Positions 19,214-28,738 of a DNA stretch of 64,000 nt are shown here, piece by piece (within the stretch, counting starts at the first letter, position 1; every line of letters begins with the position of its first letter). The translations under genes were made by a program, and so were the position numbers. Location of the stretch: contig CAWENX010000009.1 in NCBI GenBank assembly GCA_963810555.1, forward strand, positions 1 to 64,000, in the 5' to 3' direction. The DNA comes from G963677325 sp963810555. GTDB taxonomy: Bacteria > Bacteroidota > Bacteroidia > Bacteroidales > Prolixibacteraceae. The notes below the pieces were generated by a model. That model was not told the DNA's origin. It saw only the letters and a list, made by a program, of their open reading frames with translations, and did no database searches.

Positions 19214-20578
19214 TAAAGCACCACGCATACTGACATGGATTATTGGCCGGTGTTAGGGCCGGCGGCACAATAGTCACCTTATTCCCCGAAACAGAATATT
19301 TCACTTTGCCGTCAAATCCCAGCATTGTGACGGATTCCGGTTTACCCGCACCCTCAATCACAACCGGCTTCTCCGGCCACTTGGTGATGATCATGTAAAG
19401 ATCTTTCCCTTTCGTGGTATAAAATACGTTAGTTTCCTTAGTGATGGCAGGGGCGTGGGCCCATTTGCGGCTACCGTATATGGCTTCCCCGTTCACCTTA
19501 AGCCAGGCGCCCATATCGGCAAGCCTCTGCTGCATGATAACGGGAATTCTGCCGTCAGCCGTCGGCCCGATGTTCAGCAAAAGGTTTCCCCCTCGTGCGA
19601 CTTTATTGATAAGAATATGGACCAGCGATTCCGAAGTCTCATAATCTTTCAGGTTCTCATTCCGGTTATATCCGAACGACCCTCCTATGCCGCGGCACTC
19701 TTCCCACGGATGTTCAAATTTGGTTCCTTTTGTATCCTCCTGCCCCACCAGATCGTATTCGGTAGTATAATATCCGCCGTGCTTTGATCTCGTCTCCTTC
19801 CCCCAGCGGTCGTTCACCGCCACACTATTTTTTACCGGCGATTCATTGAACAACCATGCCAGGAACTGAGTACTTTTCCACACGTCACTGGGGTGCTCCC
19901 ACTCTCCGTCAGTCCAGACAACATCAGGCTTATAACGCGTAACCAGGTCTTTCATCTGAGGCAGCATATGTTCATCCACATATTTGTTAACATCAGACTT
20001 GTACAGCGGATTGAACCACTCGTACAACGAATAATAAAAACCCATATGAAGTCCGGCAGCCTTTACCGATTTCGTGAGATCACCGCAAAGATCCCTGTGC
20101 GGCCCGACATCCACGCTGTTCCAGTTCCAGCTTTGCTCACTGGGCCACAGGGTAAATCCTTCATGGTGTTTTGAAGTAAGCACGACATATTTTGCTCCGG
20201 CATCTTTAAAAATTTCAGCCCACTGATCAGGATTGAACATCTCCGCCTTAAAATTCTTCACAAAATCCTGGTAATGAAAATTCTCACCATACATTTTGTT
20301 ATGAAAATCCACAAATGATTTTAGCGGACCTCCCTGGGATTTTGCCGGTACCAGTACCACTCGGCATATTTTTGGTACACCGGTCCTTCGGTCGGTCCCC
20401 ATGATGGTACAGAAAACACTCCCCAGTGAATAAATATTCCGAATTTGGCATCCTCAAACCATGCCGGGGTGGGCCGGCTGTCAATCGATTCCCATGTCGG
20501 TTGATAAACCTTTTGGGCCAAGCATTTATCTCCTGCGACAAGTGCTAAGAACGCAAAGATTAATATCGTTTTTTTCAT
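19179..20578 (-). CDS. Alpha-L-fucosidase, family GH29, frameshifted
   Basis: Exported retaining fucosidase, about 465 residues, acting on fucosylated glycans in the periplasm or at the surface. Signal peptide MKKTILIFAFLALVAGDKCLAQ from the ATG at 20576-20578. N-terminal GH29 block WFEDAKFGIFIHWGVFS, then VLTSKHHEGFTLWPS. The probable nucleophile Asp is in PDVVWTDGEW; GGNLLLNIGPTADGRI follows. One frame change near 20330-20345 separates the first 80 residues from the rest. The last eleven residues are encoded by a heptamer array, so the original stop may have been lost. It has the same orientation as the next glycosidase-like gene. Together with the sulfatase it suggests use of fucosylated or sulfated glycans. 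Confidence 0.9.
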
Positions 20579-20940
20579 AATATCCGTTTAATTTCCTGTT
20601 GCCTAAATTAACAATTAACTGTCAAATACGAAACAATTCTCTTTACCCTCTGCCCTTCGCCCTTAATTCGTAATTCGTAATTTCTCATTGCCTGTTCCCT
20701 ATTCCCAGTCGACTGTTGTCTCTGTGAAATCATTCTAATTAAAAAATAATTGGTCAATAAGTTGGAAAGGTGATTTCTGTTTTAAGATTAAAAAAATGAA
20801 TAAGGTTTCTCAACTCCCTACAGCCTAACTGTTCATGAATACAGACGTAATGCCGTCTCTCCAATTCCTTGATTTTCTACTGAGGTCTGAAAATAATCTC
20901 TTAATTCTTAATTCGTAATTCGTAATTCGTAATCTCGTAA
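20579..20940. other. Intergenic with heptamers and one short hairpin
   Basis: TAATTCG-type heptamers lie near 20664-20690 and 20899-20938. A shortened member of the dispersed hairpin family, AGACGTAATGCCGTCT, is at 20843-20858. No gene is visible. Confidence 0.6.
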
Positions 20941-21212
20941 CCCTTCTCCCGTCTACCCTTCTCCCGTCTCCCTTCTCCCGTCTCCCGTCTCCCTCCCCCT
21001 CTCCCGTCTCCCTTCTCCCTTCTCCGTTCTCCGTTCTCCCGTCTCCCGTCTCCCTTCTCCCGTCTCCCTCTCCCTTCTCCGTTCTCCCGTCTCCCGTCTC
21101 CCTTCTCCGTTCTCCCTTCTCCCGTCTCCGTTCTCCCGTCTCCCTTCTCCCTTCTCCGTTCTCCCGTCTCCCGTCTCCGGTCTCCCGTCTCCCGTCTCCG
21201 GTCTCCCCTTCA
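20941..21212. repeat. Heptamer array (GTCTCCC/TTCTCCC), ~270 bp
   Basis: Degenerate seven-base pyrimidine-rich units, 20 bases past the stop of the minus-strand gene ending at 21233. It is purine-rich in the sense of that transcript. The minus-strand open frames across it (ETGDGRR-type heptapeptides) are by-products. Confidence 0.9.
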
Positions 21213-21232
21213 TCGGGCCGGGGGTAATCTTT

Positions 21233-23241
21233 TCACTCAATCACAACCATCTCATGTATCCCCAGCTCTTTCAATTTTACAGGAGACCCTCCCCTTCTCA
21301 TAGGTGTAATTCAGCGGCTTATTCTCCGGTTGAAGCATCACCTTAACGGGCTTCGAGGGATATCGCACCGAAATATTCAGCGGTCCCACAACCGGAATTT
21401 CATCATATACCAGCACATTATCATTGTCATGAGGCCCGGCTGTATTGACAAGATGGACAACCGTCTTCCCGCTGACCTTATTCACCGTCACATCCACGTA
21501 ATGCGAACCCGTCACTTCCACCACGGGATCGGGAAACATTTCACGCACAAGAGAGTTCAGATAATCCCGCAGAACCGTCACCGACCTCGATAAATATATC
21601 TCTCCCGTATTAAGATACAAAGCCCCTATCTCTCCTTTGCCGTACCGTGTGATCGTTGCCGCCGTTTCCGAAGGGCCGTTCTTATCCCAGCTCATATAAT
21701 ATTTTCCCACTGAACGAACCCCCGGACCAGGATCTGCTCCCCGCGAAACAGAATATACTTCGGCCAGCCGGCCGCCAAATTCCAGGCAATTGGTCTTCAG
21801 TCCGGCAGTATCCTTAAAGGTCACATTCAAAACATCTTCAAATAAGGCCGCGGCTTTAGGGCCTGCCAGCAAAAGCTTTCCTCCCGCCGACACATAATCA
21901 AGCAGTTTCTTTTTAAATACAGGGGTGATCGAATCCCATTCGGGATAGATCAGTAAAGGATATTGATTTATATGGGTAAGCTGGTGTTCAGCCACCACAT
22001 CGACCACCTGCTGAGAGGAAAGAAGATTATTCAGGATTCCCTTTGTGGGGGCAAGGTGAGGGTCATTGGAGCTGAAAGGCCTGTTGGTTCTGGCGTACAG
22101 GACGCCGGTTGAAAGGATCAGTCCGATCTGGGGAACACTCTCCGCGTACTGGCACCAGGGCTGCCGGCCGCACGAATTTTGCCGCTTCGGCCAGCAAAGG
22201 AATTGTCCATCGGTAAACCGACGCATCCCTTTGTTGTTTCATGTAAATCTGTACTCCGCCGCCCAATGACAAAACTTCTGACAAATCCCGTTCGATCTGT
22301 GGAACACTCTTGGGCGACATCGTTCCCTCCTGGTTCCATATCCACGAAAAACCCCAGTCCATCAAATCCCACGGTTTCCCCTGGTTGCGGATAAAGCGCC
22401 CTTCAAACCTTGCGCTGTTCACACTGTTGGTAGCTGAAAAATCACCGGAAATAAAATCAACAGGAACAGTTACCGGTTCCGGCATAAAGGAGGAATAAGC
22501 CCAGTTGCTGGCTATCTGGAACCTGGGATTATAGCGGTGCATCACATCGATATAATGAGCCAGATAATCCCTGAATCCCTGCCGGTTATAATCAAGATAC
22601 TCGTTCCAGTGGGGATCGCCCGGCTTCAAAGGAATCTCTGTGATACCTGTCTTTTGGGTAAAAAGTTTCCGGGCCTTGGGGGAGAAATCAACCTGTTGCG
22701 CCCAGCAATCCCCGTCGACCCATATCCCGTCAACACCATACACCGAAGAAAGCTCCTTAAACTGGGGGATCATCAGGCTGTCGGCATACGGACTGAAAAC
22801 TGAAGTATTACGGTCTGATGGCTTGCCGTCAGCATTGACAGCCGCCCAGGAAGGATGAAGCTCTACCGCCCTCATATCATAAACTCCGGAGTAATGCATA
22901 TACAGCGCCACACCTTTGCGGGCCGTCACTTCACGCCATATTTTCAGCGGATCCCTGACAAATCCCGGCGCCGGATTGCCAACCTTTGTCGGATAGCTCG
23001 AATAACCCGGATGGCCCTTGCAGTCGATCTGGAGAAAATCAGGCTTTATCTGATCAACCACATATTCCACCATCTCGTCGCTGACATTCTTGCCGATTTC
23101 CCTGCAATCCGTATCTGCATGAAAATCAAAATGCACCCCGAAAAAACTGTGAGCCCTGTCCAGCCTCGGAGGATATACCGGCTGTCCCTGCAGTCCGGTT
23201 CCAATCAATAGGACAATAGCAATAATCAAAATGCTTCTCAT
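21233..23241 (-). CDS. Exported glycoside-hydrolase-like protein, frameshifted
   Basis: About 669 residues. Signal peptide MRSILIIAIVLLIGTGLQGQ. The N-terminal two thirds look like a TIM-barrel hydrolase of the hypothetical glycosyl hydrolase / alpha-fucosidase-like superfamily: FFGVHFDFHAD, PDFLQIDCKGHPGYSSYP, GVALYMHYSGVYD, GVDGIWVDGDCW (possible catalytic Asp) and KPWDLMDWGFSW. A trimerisation-like Rossmann domain (LLIYPEWDS, GGKLLLAGP) and a beta domain (TVVHLVNTAG) follow. Two frame changes are needed: near 22150-22210, and near 21265, after which the tail reads ELGIHEMVVIE and stops at 21233. The exact GH family and substrate are not certain. Confidence 0.75.
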
Positions 23242-23278
23242 AATTCTGTTCAGATTATCAATCGATTAAGTTTCGTAT

Positions 23279-23286
23279 CAAAGTTA
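23279..23286 (-). promoter_or_regulatory. -7 element for the GH-like gene
   Basis: The minus strand reads TAACTTTG (TAnnTTTG), about 38 bases before the ATG at 23241. The -33 element is unclear. Confidence 0.45.
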
Positions 23287-23387
23287 AACCACATTTAACA
23301 GACCTCTATTTTGATGTATTAGATTCCTCACTTAGTTACCACTGACAGATTCTTTAGAAATATCTGTTGATCTCGCTTCATGAGATG

Positions 23388-23500
23388 CCTCACTTCGTGT
23401 CGGCATGACACTTTTGTTCTGAGGGCTGGGGGGTGATAAGGGGCGGCGGAGCCGCCCCTTATCACCCCCCTTTGTTACGCCCGGGTGTCATTCCGATACG
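23388..23500. repeat. Long-hairpin element, copy 2
   Basis: 20-bp perfect stem: 23428-23447 with 23451-23470, loop GGA. The flanks match copy 1 at 18396 (CCTCACTTCGTGTC, GTTACGCCCGGGTGTCATTC). Position 23434 is T and its partner 23464 is A, where copy 1 has A and T. Confidence 0.8.
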
Positions 23501-23502
23501 TA

Positions 23503-23750
23503 GCGAAGCGGAGTGAGGAATCTCTTGCAGCAACCTCAACAAGCACTTCCTATAAAATCCGTCATTCTTAATAAAGCGAAGCGGAGTGAGGAATCTCTTG
23601 CAGCAACCTCAACAAGTACTTCCAATAAAATCCCTCATTCCTAATAAAGCGAAGCGGAGTGAGGAATCTCTTGCAGCAACCTCAACAAGCACTTCCTATA
23701 AAATCCATCATTCCTAATAAAACGAAGCGGAGTGAGGAATCTCAGATATT
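23503..23750. repeat. Minisatellite, four units of 73 bp
   Basis: Units at 23503, 23576, 23649 and 23722, nearly identical to the array at 18510 and again directly after the long hairpin. Confidence 0.88.
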
Positions 23751-24123
23751 TATCCCTTGAAGTACTTCCTGTCATCATTGCATCATGCCCCATTTTTATT
23801 GGGGTAGCCGTTCGGAATGAGGAATCTTTATTATTTGTCCATTATTATATAAATCATCCCGGTCTGGATTTAATTTCTTAATTAACAGGTCCTTCTTTTC
23901 TCTGGAATATCCTTTGATCTGCTTTTCTCTTTTAATCGCAAAGTTAATGTCATCAAATAACTCGTAAAAAATCAGCTTGTCAACATTGTACTTACTCTGT
24001 GCTACTCTCGATTTTACTTTGTGTTACTCTGTGTAATAATTTTGGAATGACTCTATTTCCTGTTGCCCAATGACTACTAACCTTAATCCTTAATTCTTAA
24101 TTCTTAATTCTTAATTCCCTTTT
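23751..24123. other. Intergenic, no gene seen
   Basis: Contains a TTGGGG-flanked remnant of the minisatellite end (CGGAATGAGGAATC near 23815) and, from about 24080, CTTAATT heptamers leading into the next array. No open frame or RNA gene is recognised. Confidence 0.55.
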
Positions 24124-24738
24124 GCCTTTAGCCTGAAGCCTCCAGCCTATTCTTTACTGTTCATTGTTCACTCATTTCTGATCTCTTTTAATTGTCAATT
24201 GTCAACTGTCAATTGTCAATTCTTCTTTAATTCTTAATTCCCTTTTGCCTTTAGCCTGAAGCCTCCAGCCTATTCTTTACTGTTCATTGTTCACTCATTT
24301 CTGATCTCTTTTAATTGTCAATTGTCAACTGTCAATTGTCAATTCTTCTTTAATTCTTAATTCCCTTTTGCCTTTAGCCTGAAGCCTCCAGCCTATTCTT
24401 TACTGTTCATTGTTCACTCATTTCTGATCTCTTTTAATTGTCAATTGTCAACTGTCAATTGTCAATTCTTCTTTAATTCTTAATTCCCTTTTGCCTTTAG
24501 CCTGAAGCCTCCAGCCTATTCTTTACTGTTCATTGTTCACTCATTTCTGATCTCTTTTAATTGTCAATTGTCAACTGTCAATTGTCAATTCTTCTTTAAT
24601 TCTTAATTCCCTTTTGCCTTTAGCCTGAAGCCTCCAGCCTATTCTTTACTGTTCATTGTTCACTCATTTCTGATCTCTTTTAATTGTCAATTGTCAACTG
24701 TCAATTGTCAATTCTTCTTTAATTCTTAATTCCCTTTT
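24124..24738. repeat. Tandem array, 5 x 123 bp, built of heptamers
   Basis: GCCTTTAGCCTGAAGCCTCC recurs at 24124, 24247, 24370, 24493 and 24616, exactly 123 bases apart, and the copies read as identical. Each unit divides into 17 heptamers (GCCTTTA, GCCTGAA, GCCTCCA, then GTTCATT, GTTCACT, GTCAATT, AATTCTT types) plus four bases, so it is a higher-order repeat. Its right end overlaps the C-terminal codons of the minus-strand gene 24694-25227. Confidence 0.93.
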
Positions 24739-25227
24739 GCCTGTTGTCTGTTGCCTGATCTTCACCTCTTTCGCATAGCTCACCGATCCCTGGAGCACCT
24801 GGCTCAACTGGCTGGCGAACGCATCCATGATATTCCAGGCATCCTTCACCGCGGTTCCCTTGTTCCCCTCATAGGCAATCGGATTTTTCAGCGGCTTGGG
24901 CTGATTGTCGCCCGAAAGAAGGGAAAGATTGGATTCATAGTCTCCGTAAATTTTGATCTCGTTTAAGGCAATCAGCAGGTTCAGCACAAGTCTTCCCTTC
25001 TTATATTCATAGGGATTGGTGATAACAGTCCCAGCACCCGGATCCTGTTGTTTGATGGTGAAACCCATTTCAATAAGGTTCTTCACCGCCTTATCCAGCG
25101 CCCGTTCGTCGACAGTATCCGTTGTAACGACAATAAGATTGTCCTTCTTCGAGGGGCCGAATGCATCTTCCTGTCCCATAGAGAAGAAAGGAAAGAATAA
25201 AAGAAAAGCAAGGAGTGTATTTTTCAT
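24694..25227 (-). CDS. Small exported protein of unknown function
   Basis: About 177 residues from the ATG at 25227, chosen over the in-frame ATG at 25263 because it starts a good signal peptide (MKNTLLAFLLFFPFFSMGQ). The mature part has DNLIVVTTDTVDERALDKAV, then a predicted beta region (RLVLNLLIALNEIKIYGDYE) and a C-terminal helix (DAWNIMDAFASQLSQVLQ). It somewhat resembles DUF4468-like small secreted proteins, but I cannot name a family. The last 20 or so residues (from about RQQTTGKRELRIKEELTIDS) are encoded by the heptamer/123-bp array, so the natural end is probably displaced. A promoter and a 5' hairpin precede it. Confidence 0.75.
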   Translation of the reverse strand: MKNTLLAFLLFFPFFSMGQEDAFGPSKKDNLIVVTTDTVDERALDKAVKNLIEMGFTIKQQDPGAGTVITNPYEYKKGRLVLNLLIALNEIKIYGDYESNLSLLSGDNQPKPLKNPIAYEGNKGTAVKDAWNIMDAFASQLSQVLQGSVSYAKEVKIRQQTTGKRELRIKEELTIDS

Positions 25228-25266
25228 AGATAAAGATTTTAAGGTAAGATATTCATTTTTCATTCA

Positions 25267-25283
25267 CGGGACCCCCGGTCCCG
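25267..25283 (-). promoter_or_regulatory. 5'-leader hairpin
   Basis: CGGGACC, three bases, GGTCCCG: a perfect 7-bp stem between the promoter and the start codon of the 24694-25227 gene, 40 bases before the ATG. Possible mRNA-stabilising or translation-control structure. Confidence 0.4.
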
Positions 25284-25290
25284 CAGGTAT

Positions 25291-25321
25291 CAAAGATACA
25301 GAAAATGGCATATATCCGCAA
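25291..25321 (-). promoter_or_regulatory. Promoter of the small exported protein gene
   Basis: On the minus strand TTG (complement of 25319-25321), 20 bases, then TATCTTTG (complement of 25291-25298). This is a good fit to the Bacteroidota -33 / -7 consensus and spacing. Confidence 0.6.
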
Positions 25322-25339
25322 TCCCTTCCCCTGTTTAAG

Positions 25340-25430
25340 ATTTCATGCAAAGACCGCAAAAAAAGACGCCAGGTTCGCTGAGTCTTTGCGTACTTCGCGT
25401 CTTTCTTTGCGACCATTGCGTGAAACAAAA
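25340..25430. repeat. Dispersed TTTGCGTACTTCGCG element
   Basis: Mixed direct and inverted GACGC / GCGTC and TTTGCG words (for example TCTTTGCGTACTTCGCGTC), like those near 18190-18240 and 27340-27400. Similar words are common between genes in many bacteria. Non-coding. Confidence 0.5.
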
Positions 25431-25481
25431 AAGTTATTTCCCCTTCGCGAATTTTTAAATCGCATAGATTTGATCACTGTA

Positions 25482-25741
25482 CCTCCCGTCTCCGGTCTCC
25501 GTTCTCCCGTCTCCTGTCTCCATTCTCCGTTCTCCGTCTCCCGTCTCCGGTCTCCATTCTCCGTTCTCCCGTCTCCGGTCTCCGTTCTCCCGTCTCCCGT
25601 TTCCGGTTTCCGGTCTCCCGTCTCCGTTCTCCCGTCTCCCGTCTCCCTTCTCCCTTCTCCCGTCTCCCGTTCTCCCGTCTCCCTTCTCCCGTCTCCCGTC
25701 TCCCGTTTCCCGTCTCCATTCTCCCTTCTCCCGTCTCCCTC
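25482..25741. repeat. Heptamer array (GTCTCCC/GTTCTCC), ~260 bp
   Basis: Degenerate seven-base units that reach the stop codon of the aldo/keto reductase gene (25742-25744) without a gap. Same orientation and composition as 20941-21212. Confidence 0.9.
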
Positions 25742-26704
25742 CTACGCCGTCCTCGGATAGTTAAACAGCGGCTTCCCTTCCAGCCCCATCTGCTTGATAT
25801 GATTCACCTCCGCAGCCGACAGGGGCGTGATCTTCGGCGACAGCTCCAGCGCCATCTTGAAAAGGTTCTCATCGCCGGGAGGAATGGCCGCCGTCACCGG
25901 ATGCGACAGCGTGAAACGAAGTCCCAGAAGCGCATCTTCAGGCCGGGCAAGCGGTTCGTACCAGCACTTCGAAGGAACTCTTTTTGCACCCTGTGGCCAG
26001 GGGCCTTTGGCCATGGCTTTCAAAGCCAGTATACCCATCCCCTTCTGTTTCGCCTTATCCAGCACCTGAGCCCCGAAATGACCCGCATACCAGATTGTAT
26101 AGTTCACAGGATAGAGGATGGTGTCGAAGCTGAAGCGATCCATCAGGGCCATTGCCGCTTCCACAGAATGCGCCGAAAAGCCGATAAACCGTACCTTGCC
26201 CTCTTTCTGTGCCGCCACGAAGGTCTCCATCGCGCCGTCGGGGGCAAACACCTTTTCCACATCCTCAGGCGTGGTCATCGCGTGCAACTGGTACAGATCG
26301 ACATGATCGGTGCGGAGCGCTCTGAGCGATCCTTCCAGTTCTTTCCTTGATCCCTCCTTCCCGCGTTCGGTCGTCTTGCAGGCCAGGAAGACATTCTTAC
26401 GGTAAGGCTCCAGTGCAGGGCCAAGCATATCCTGGGCATTGCCGTAGCTGGGCGCCACGTCGAAATAGTTGACACCCCAGTCAATGGCCATGCTCACACG
26501 GTTTACGGACTCTTCAGGAGTGGCATTCATCACCACGATCCCCCCGAAGCCGATCATCGAAAGTTTTTCCCCTGTCTTTCCCAGCGAACGTTTCTCAATC
26601 TGTCCGGGTACAAGCTCGCGGACCATCCCCTCCAGTCCGGCAGGGAAAAGGCTTACCAGCGGAACAGCCGCCGCGGTGGTTCTGATAAAGCTGCGTCGTT
26701 TCAT
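25742..26704 (-). CDS. Aldo/keto reductase with a Tat-type leader
   Basis: NAD(P)H-dependent oxidoreductase of the AKR superfamily, 320 residues. The N terminus MKRRSFIRTTAAAVPLVSLF is a twin-arginine-like leader, so it is probably exported folded with its cofactor. Landmarks: RSLGKTGEKLSMIGFGG, the tetrad residues Asp and Tyr in NYFDVAPSYG, Lys in LACKTTER, His in DLYQLHAM, plus GFSAHS. Such exported AKRs are frequent among Bacteroidota sugar-utilisation genes. Its role with the neighbouring glycosidases is inference. Intact, with normal length. Confidence 0.92.
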   Translation of the reverse strand: MKRRSFIRTTAAAVPLVSLFPAGLEGMVRELVPGQIEKRSLGKTGEKLSMIGFGGIVVMNATPEESVNRVSMAIDWGVNYFDVAPSYGNAQDMLGPALEPYRKNVFLACKTTERGKEGSRKELEGSLRALRTDHVDLYQLHAMTTPEDVEKVFAPDGAMETFVAAQKEGKVRFIGFSAHSVEAAMALMDRFSFDTILYPVNYTIWYAGHFGAQVLDKAKQKGMGILALKAMAKGPWPQGAKRVPSKCWYEPLARPEDALLGLRFTLSHPVTAAIPPGDENLFKMALELSPKITPLSAAEVNHIKQMGLEGKPLFNYPRTA

Positions 26705-26761
26705 ATGAATAAATGTTTCAGTGTTTAAAAATTAATAAGTCCTTCAATATCAGTAAAAAAA

Positions 26762-26865
26762 GTCCAAAACAGAGTAACGGACCCTTATTCCCTTAGTAGC
26801 CTGGAGTTTCCCCTCTTCCTTTCCTTATTCCCTTATTAATAATCGAATAAGGTAAAATGTTTGAT
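26762..26865. repeat. Dispersed ~104-bp repeat, copy 2
   Basis: Matches 17801-17904 over nearly its whole length, upstream of the aldo/keto reductase gene here and upstream of tRNA-Ser there. Confidence 0.65.
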
Positions 26866-27137
26866 CGCAATTCTGTTTTACTGAGGGAATAAGGGAATCC
26901 CCGTTTTTTATATAACTTACATAAACAAAGGTAAGCGATGCTGAATGAAAAAGCAACAGAAAATCTGTTAATCTCTGTGATGTACTGATGTGCCGAAAGA
27001 AAATGATGAAAAGATTTGAAAATTTGAAAATGTGCTGATCCGCCGGATAACCCGTTCGGACAGGTATGCTGATTCTCTGCAATCAACTGTATTGATTAAA
27101 TTAAAAAAGGTCAGCGTTATTTACGCATGAACATACT
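26866..27137. other. Intergenic, no gene seen
   Basis: Includes another GAGGGAATAAGGGAA word near 26883 and AT-rich sequence. Short open frames on the minus strand lack recognisable features. Confidence 0.5.
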
Positions 27138-27322
27138 GATTACTGATTAATGATTACTGTTCCCTGTTTACTGTTGACTGTTGTACAGACGTAGCATGCT
27201 GCGTCTCTCCCGTCTCCCGTCTCCCGTCTCTCCCGTCTCCCGTCTCCTGTCTCCGTCTCCCGTCTCCCGTCTCCTGTCTCCTGTCTCCCTTCTCCCGTCT
27301 CCGGTCTCCCGTCTCCCGTAAA
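27138..27322. repeat. Heptamer arrays with an embedded short hairpin
   Basis: 27138-27180 reads in seven-base steps TACTGAT, TACTGAT, TAATGAT, TACTGTT, CCCTGTT, TACTGTT, GACTGTT. The hairpin AGACGTAGCATGCTGCGTCT is at 27187-27206. From 27201 to 27322 a GTCTCCC heptamer array follows. Confidence 0.8.
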
Positions 27323-27878
27323 GTCTCTCCAAGTATCGCAGACGTCCTGTTCGCGGTCTTCGCGTTCTCCTTTCTCTGCGAACTTAGCGTGAACCATTCC
27401 TTCATCCTTTAATCCGCTTAATCCCGGTTCAGACTTCTTCTCTGTTCACTATTCTCCGCGTCTCCCGGTCTCCCGTCTCCTTATCTGGATTCATTATAAA
27501 TTTCACATATATATAAGGCCGCATGAAAAATGCCGGGTTATCCCGTAACCCCTGTAAACACTGAAATCAACGCCTTCCGGACACCTTTCCCGCCTTGAAA
27601 CTCCGGGCATACAATTAGTCCAGCAAATCTAAAAAATGATTAAAAAGGGTTTAAAATGTAAAATATTTTTTGTAAATTTTGGATACTAACATCGTTCTTT
27701 TACATAACTGACAAATAATCTTTGAAAAAAACATCTCCATTTTAATAAGAGAATAAGGGATAATATTAATCAGTTGACATGTTGCTATTAAGGGAACAAG
27801 GGTATCCTGATGTGATGACGCGGTGATGTAATGATGTGATGACGCGGTGATGTGATAATTACTGTTCACTCGTTGTAC
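27323..27878. other. Intergenic: repeat words only
   Basis: A GCGTTCTCC / TTAGCGTGAACC element near 27340-27400, a short GTCTCCC run near 27455-27482, TAAGGGA words near 27745-27800 and GTGATGACGCGGTGATGT repeats at 27810-27860. No gene is visible. Confidence 0.5.
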
Positions 27879-27898
27879 AGACGTACCATGCTCCATCT
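27879..27898. repeat. Dispersed short hairpin, degenerate copy
   Basis: AGACGTACCATGCTCCATCT is recognisable as the same element as 27187-27206, also preceded by TTGTAC, but its arms no longer pair well. Confidence 0.5.
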
Positions 27899-27899
27899 C

Positions 27900-28076
27900 T
27901 GCGGTTCTCCGGTCTCCGGTCTCCGTTCTCCGCTTTCTCCCCTTTAGGGGCGGGGGTCAAACTTCTCCGTTCTCCGGTCTCCGTTCTCCTCTCCCGTCTC
28001 CCGTCTCCCTTCTCCGGTCTCCCGTCTCCTGTCTCCCTGTCTCCGGTCTCCGTGTCTCCCGTCTCCCGTCTCCCTT
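27900..28076. repeat. Heptamer array (GGTCTCC/GTCTCCC)
   Basis: Fifth pyrimidine-rich heptamer array in the same orientation, interrupted near 27935-27960 by TTTCTCCCCTTTAGGGGCGG. Confidence 0.8.
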
Positions 28077-28083
28077 ATTTCCC

Positions 28084-28105
28084 TCCCCGAAAAAGGGGAT
28101 TTTTT
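28084..28105 (+). terminator. Weak terminator-like hairpin
   Basis: TCCCC, GAAAAA loop, GGGGA, then six T. It may insulate the surface-protein cluster from upstream transcription, but the stem is only five pairs. Confidence 0.35.
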
Positions 28106-28322
28106 AAAAATTAACAAAGAATGTTAAAAAAAACTTTAAAATATTAAAAAAAAAGTGTAGATTACTTTTTTAATTAATCCTGTAATGGGATTATGATCAT
28201 CCCGGCAAGTATCGCTTTCCCTGTAAAGAAAAGGGATACAGAAGGGATCAACGAATCGGGGACATCTTTAATTCAGTGATTGAACTAAATGTTGCCCCGC
28301 GGTAAAGGTAAAAGGTGACTAA

Positions 28323-28369
28323 GGTCTGTTCTCTTCCGGGGGGATTTTCTCCCCGGAATGAGACAGTCC
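28323..28369 (+). promoter_or_regulatory. Extended hairpin ahead of the surface-protein cluster
   Basis: Arms 28323-28341 and 28351-28369 can pair over 19 positions with about three mismatches and two G-U pairs, including an unbroken TTCCGGGG / CCCCGGAA core. It lies about 370-415 bases before the first open frame of the cluster. It may be a structured leader or an upstream terminator; there is no T tract. I do not recognise a known riboswitch. Confidence 0.4.
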
Positions 28370-28548
28370 GAAAAACCTAAACAACAATTGAATTTGTAAC
28401 TAAATGACTTCTGAATGAAGTTGGATGCTGAAGTAAATTTCGGGGTCAGGGGTAGGTTTTTGCCCTTTTCGAACCCTTCGACGCTCTGCCAGGCAGGAAT
28501 AATCCCGTCTGGATCAGCTGTTTATAGCCGTTTAGACCTTTTAAACCA

Positions 28549-28648
28549 CAAAGACACAAAGCCGGCACAAAGCACGCTAAGATAAAAGCCTTTATTTCAA
28601 TCTTTTGTGTCCTTTGTGAAAAAACTTTGTGGCCTCTGTGGTTAAAAT
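28549..28648. repeat. Imperfect inverted repeat of CACAAAG words
   Basis: AACCACAAAGACACAAAG on the left is mirrored by CTTTGTGTCCTTTGTG and CTTTGTGGCCTCTGTGGTT on the right. AATGAC-type repeats follow to about 28728. Non-coding dispersed element. Confidence 0.55.
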
Positions 28649-28738
28649 GACAATCGAATGACGCGAAGCAAATGACTATTTAATGACAATTGAATGACGC
28701 GAAGCTAATGACTAATGACTAATGAAAAATATAAATTG

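Noticed and set aside
20953..21240. Minus-strand open frame of ETGDGRR-type heptapeptides (also at 25474-25719 and 27140-27405)
   Set aside because: Produced by reading heptamer DNA repeats; appears in all frames, with no start context, no signal and no conservation evidence.
28200..28390. Known riboswitch (SAM, cobalamin, c-di-GMP) ahead of the cluster
   Set aside because: Hairpins are present but none of the conserved core sequences of these classes could be found.
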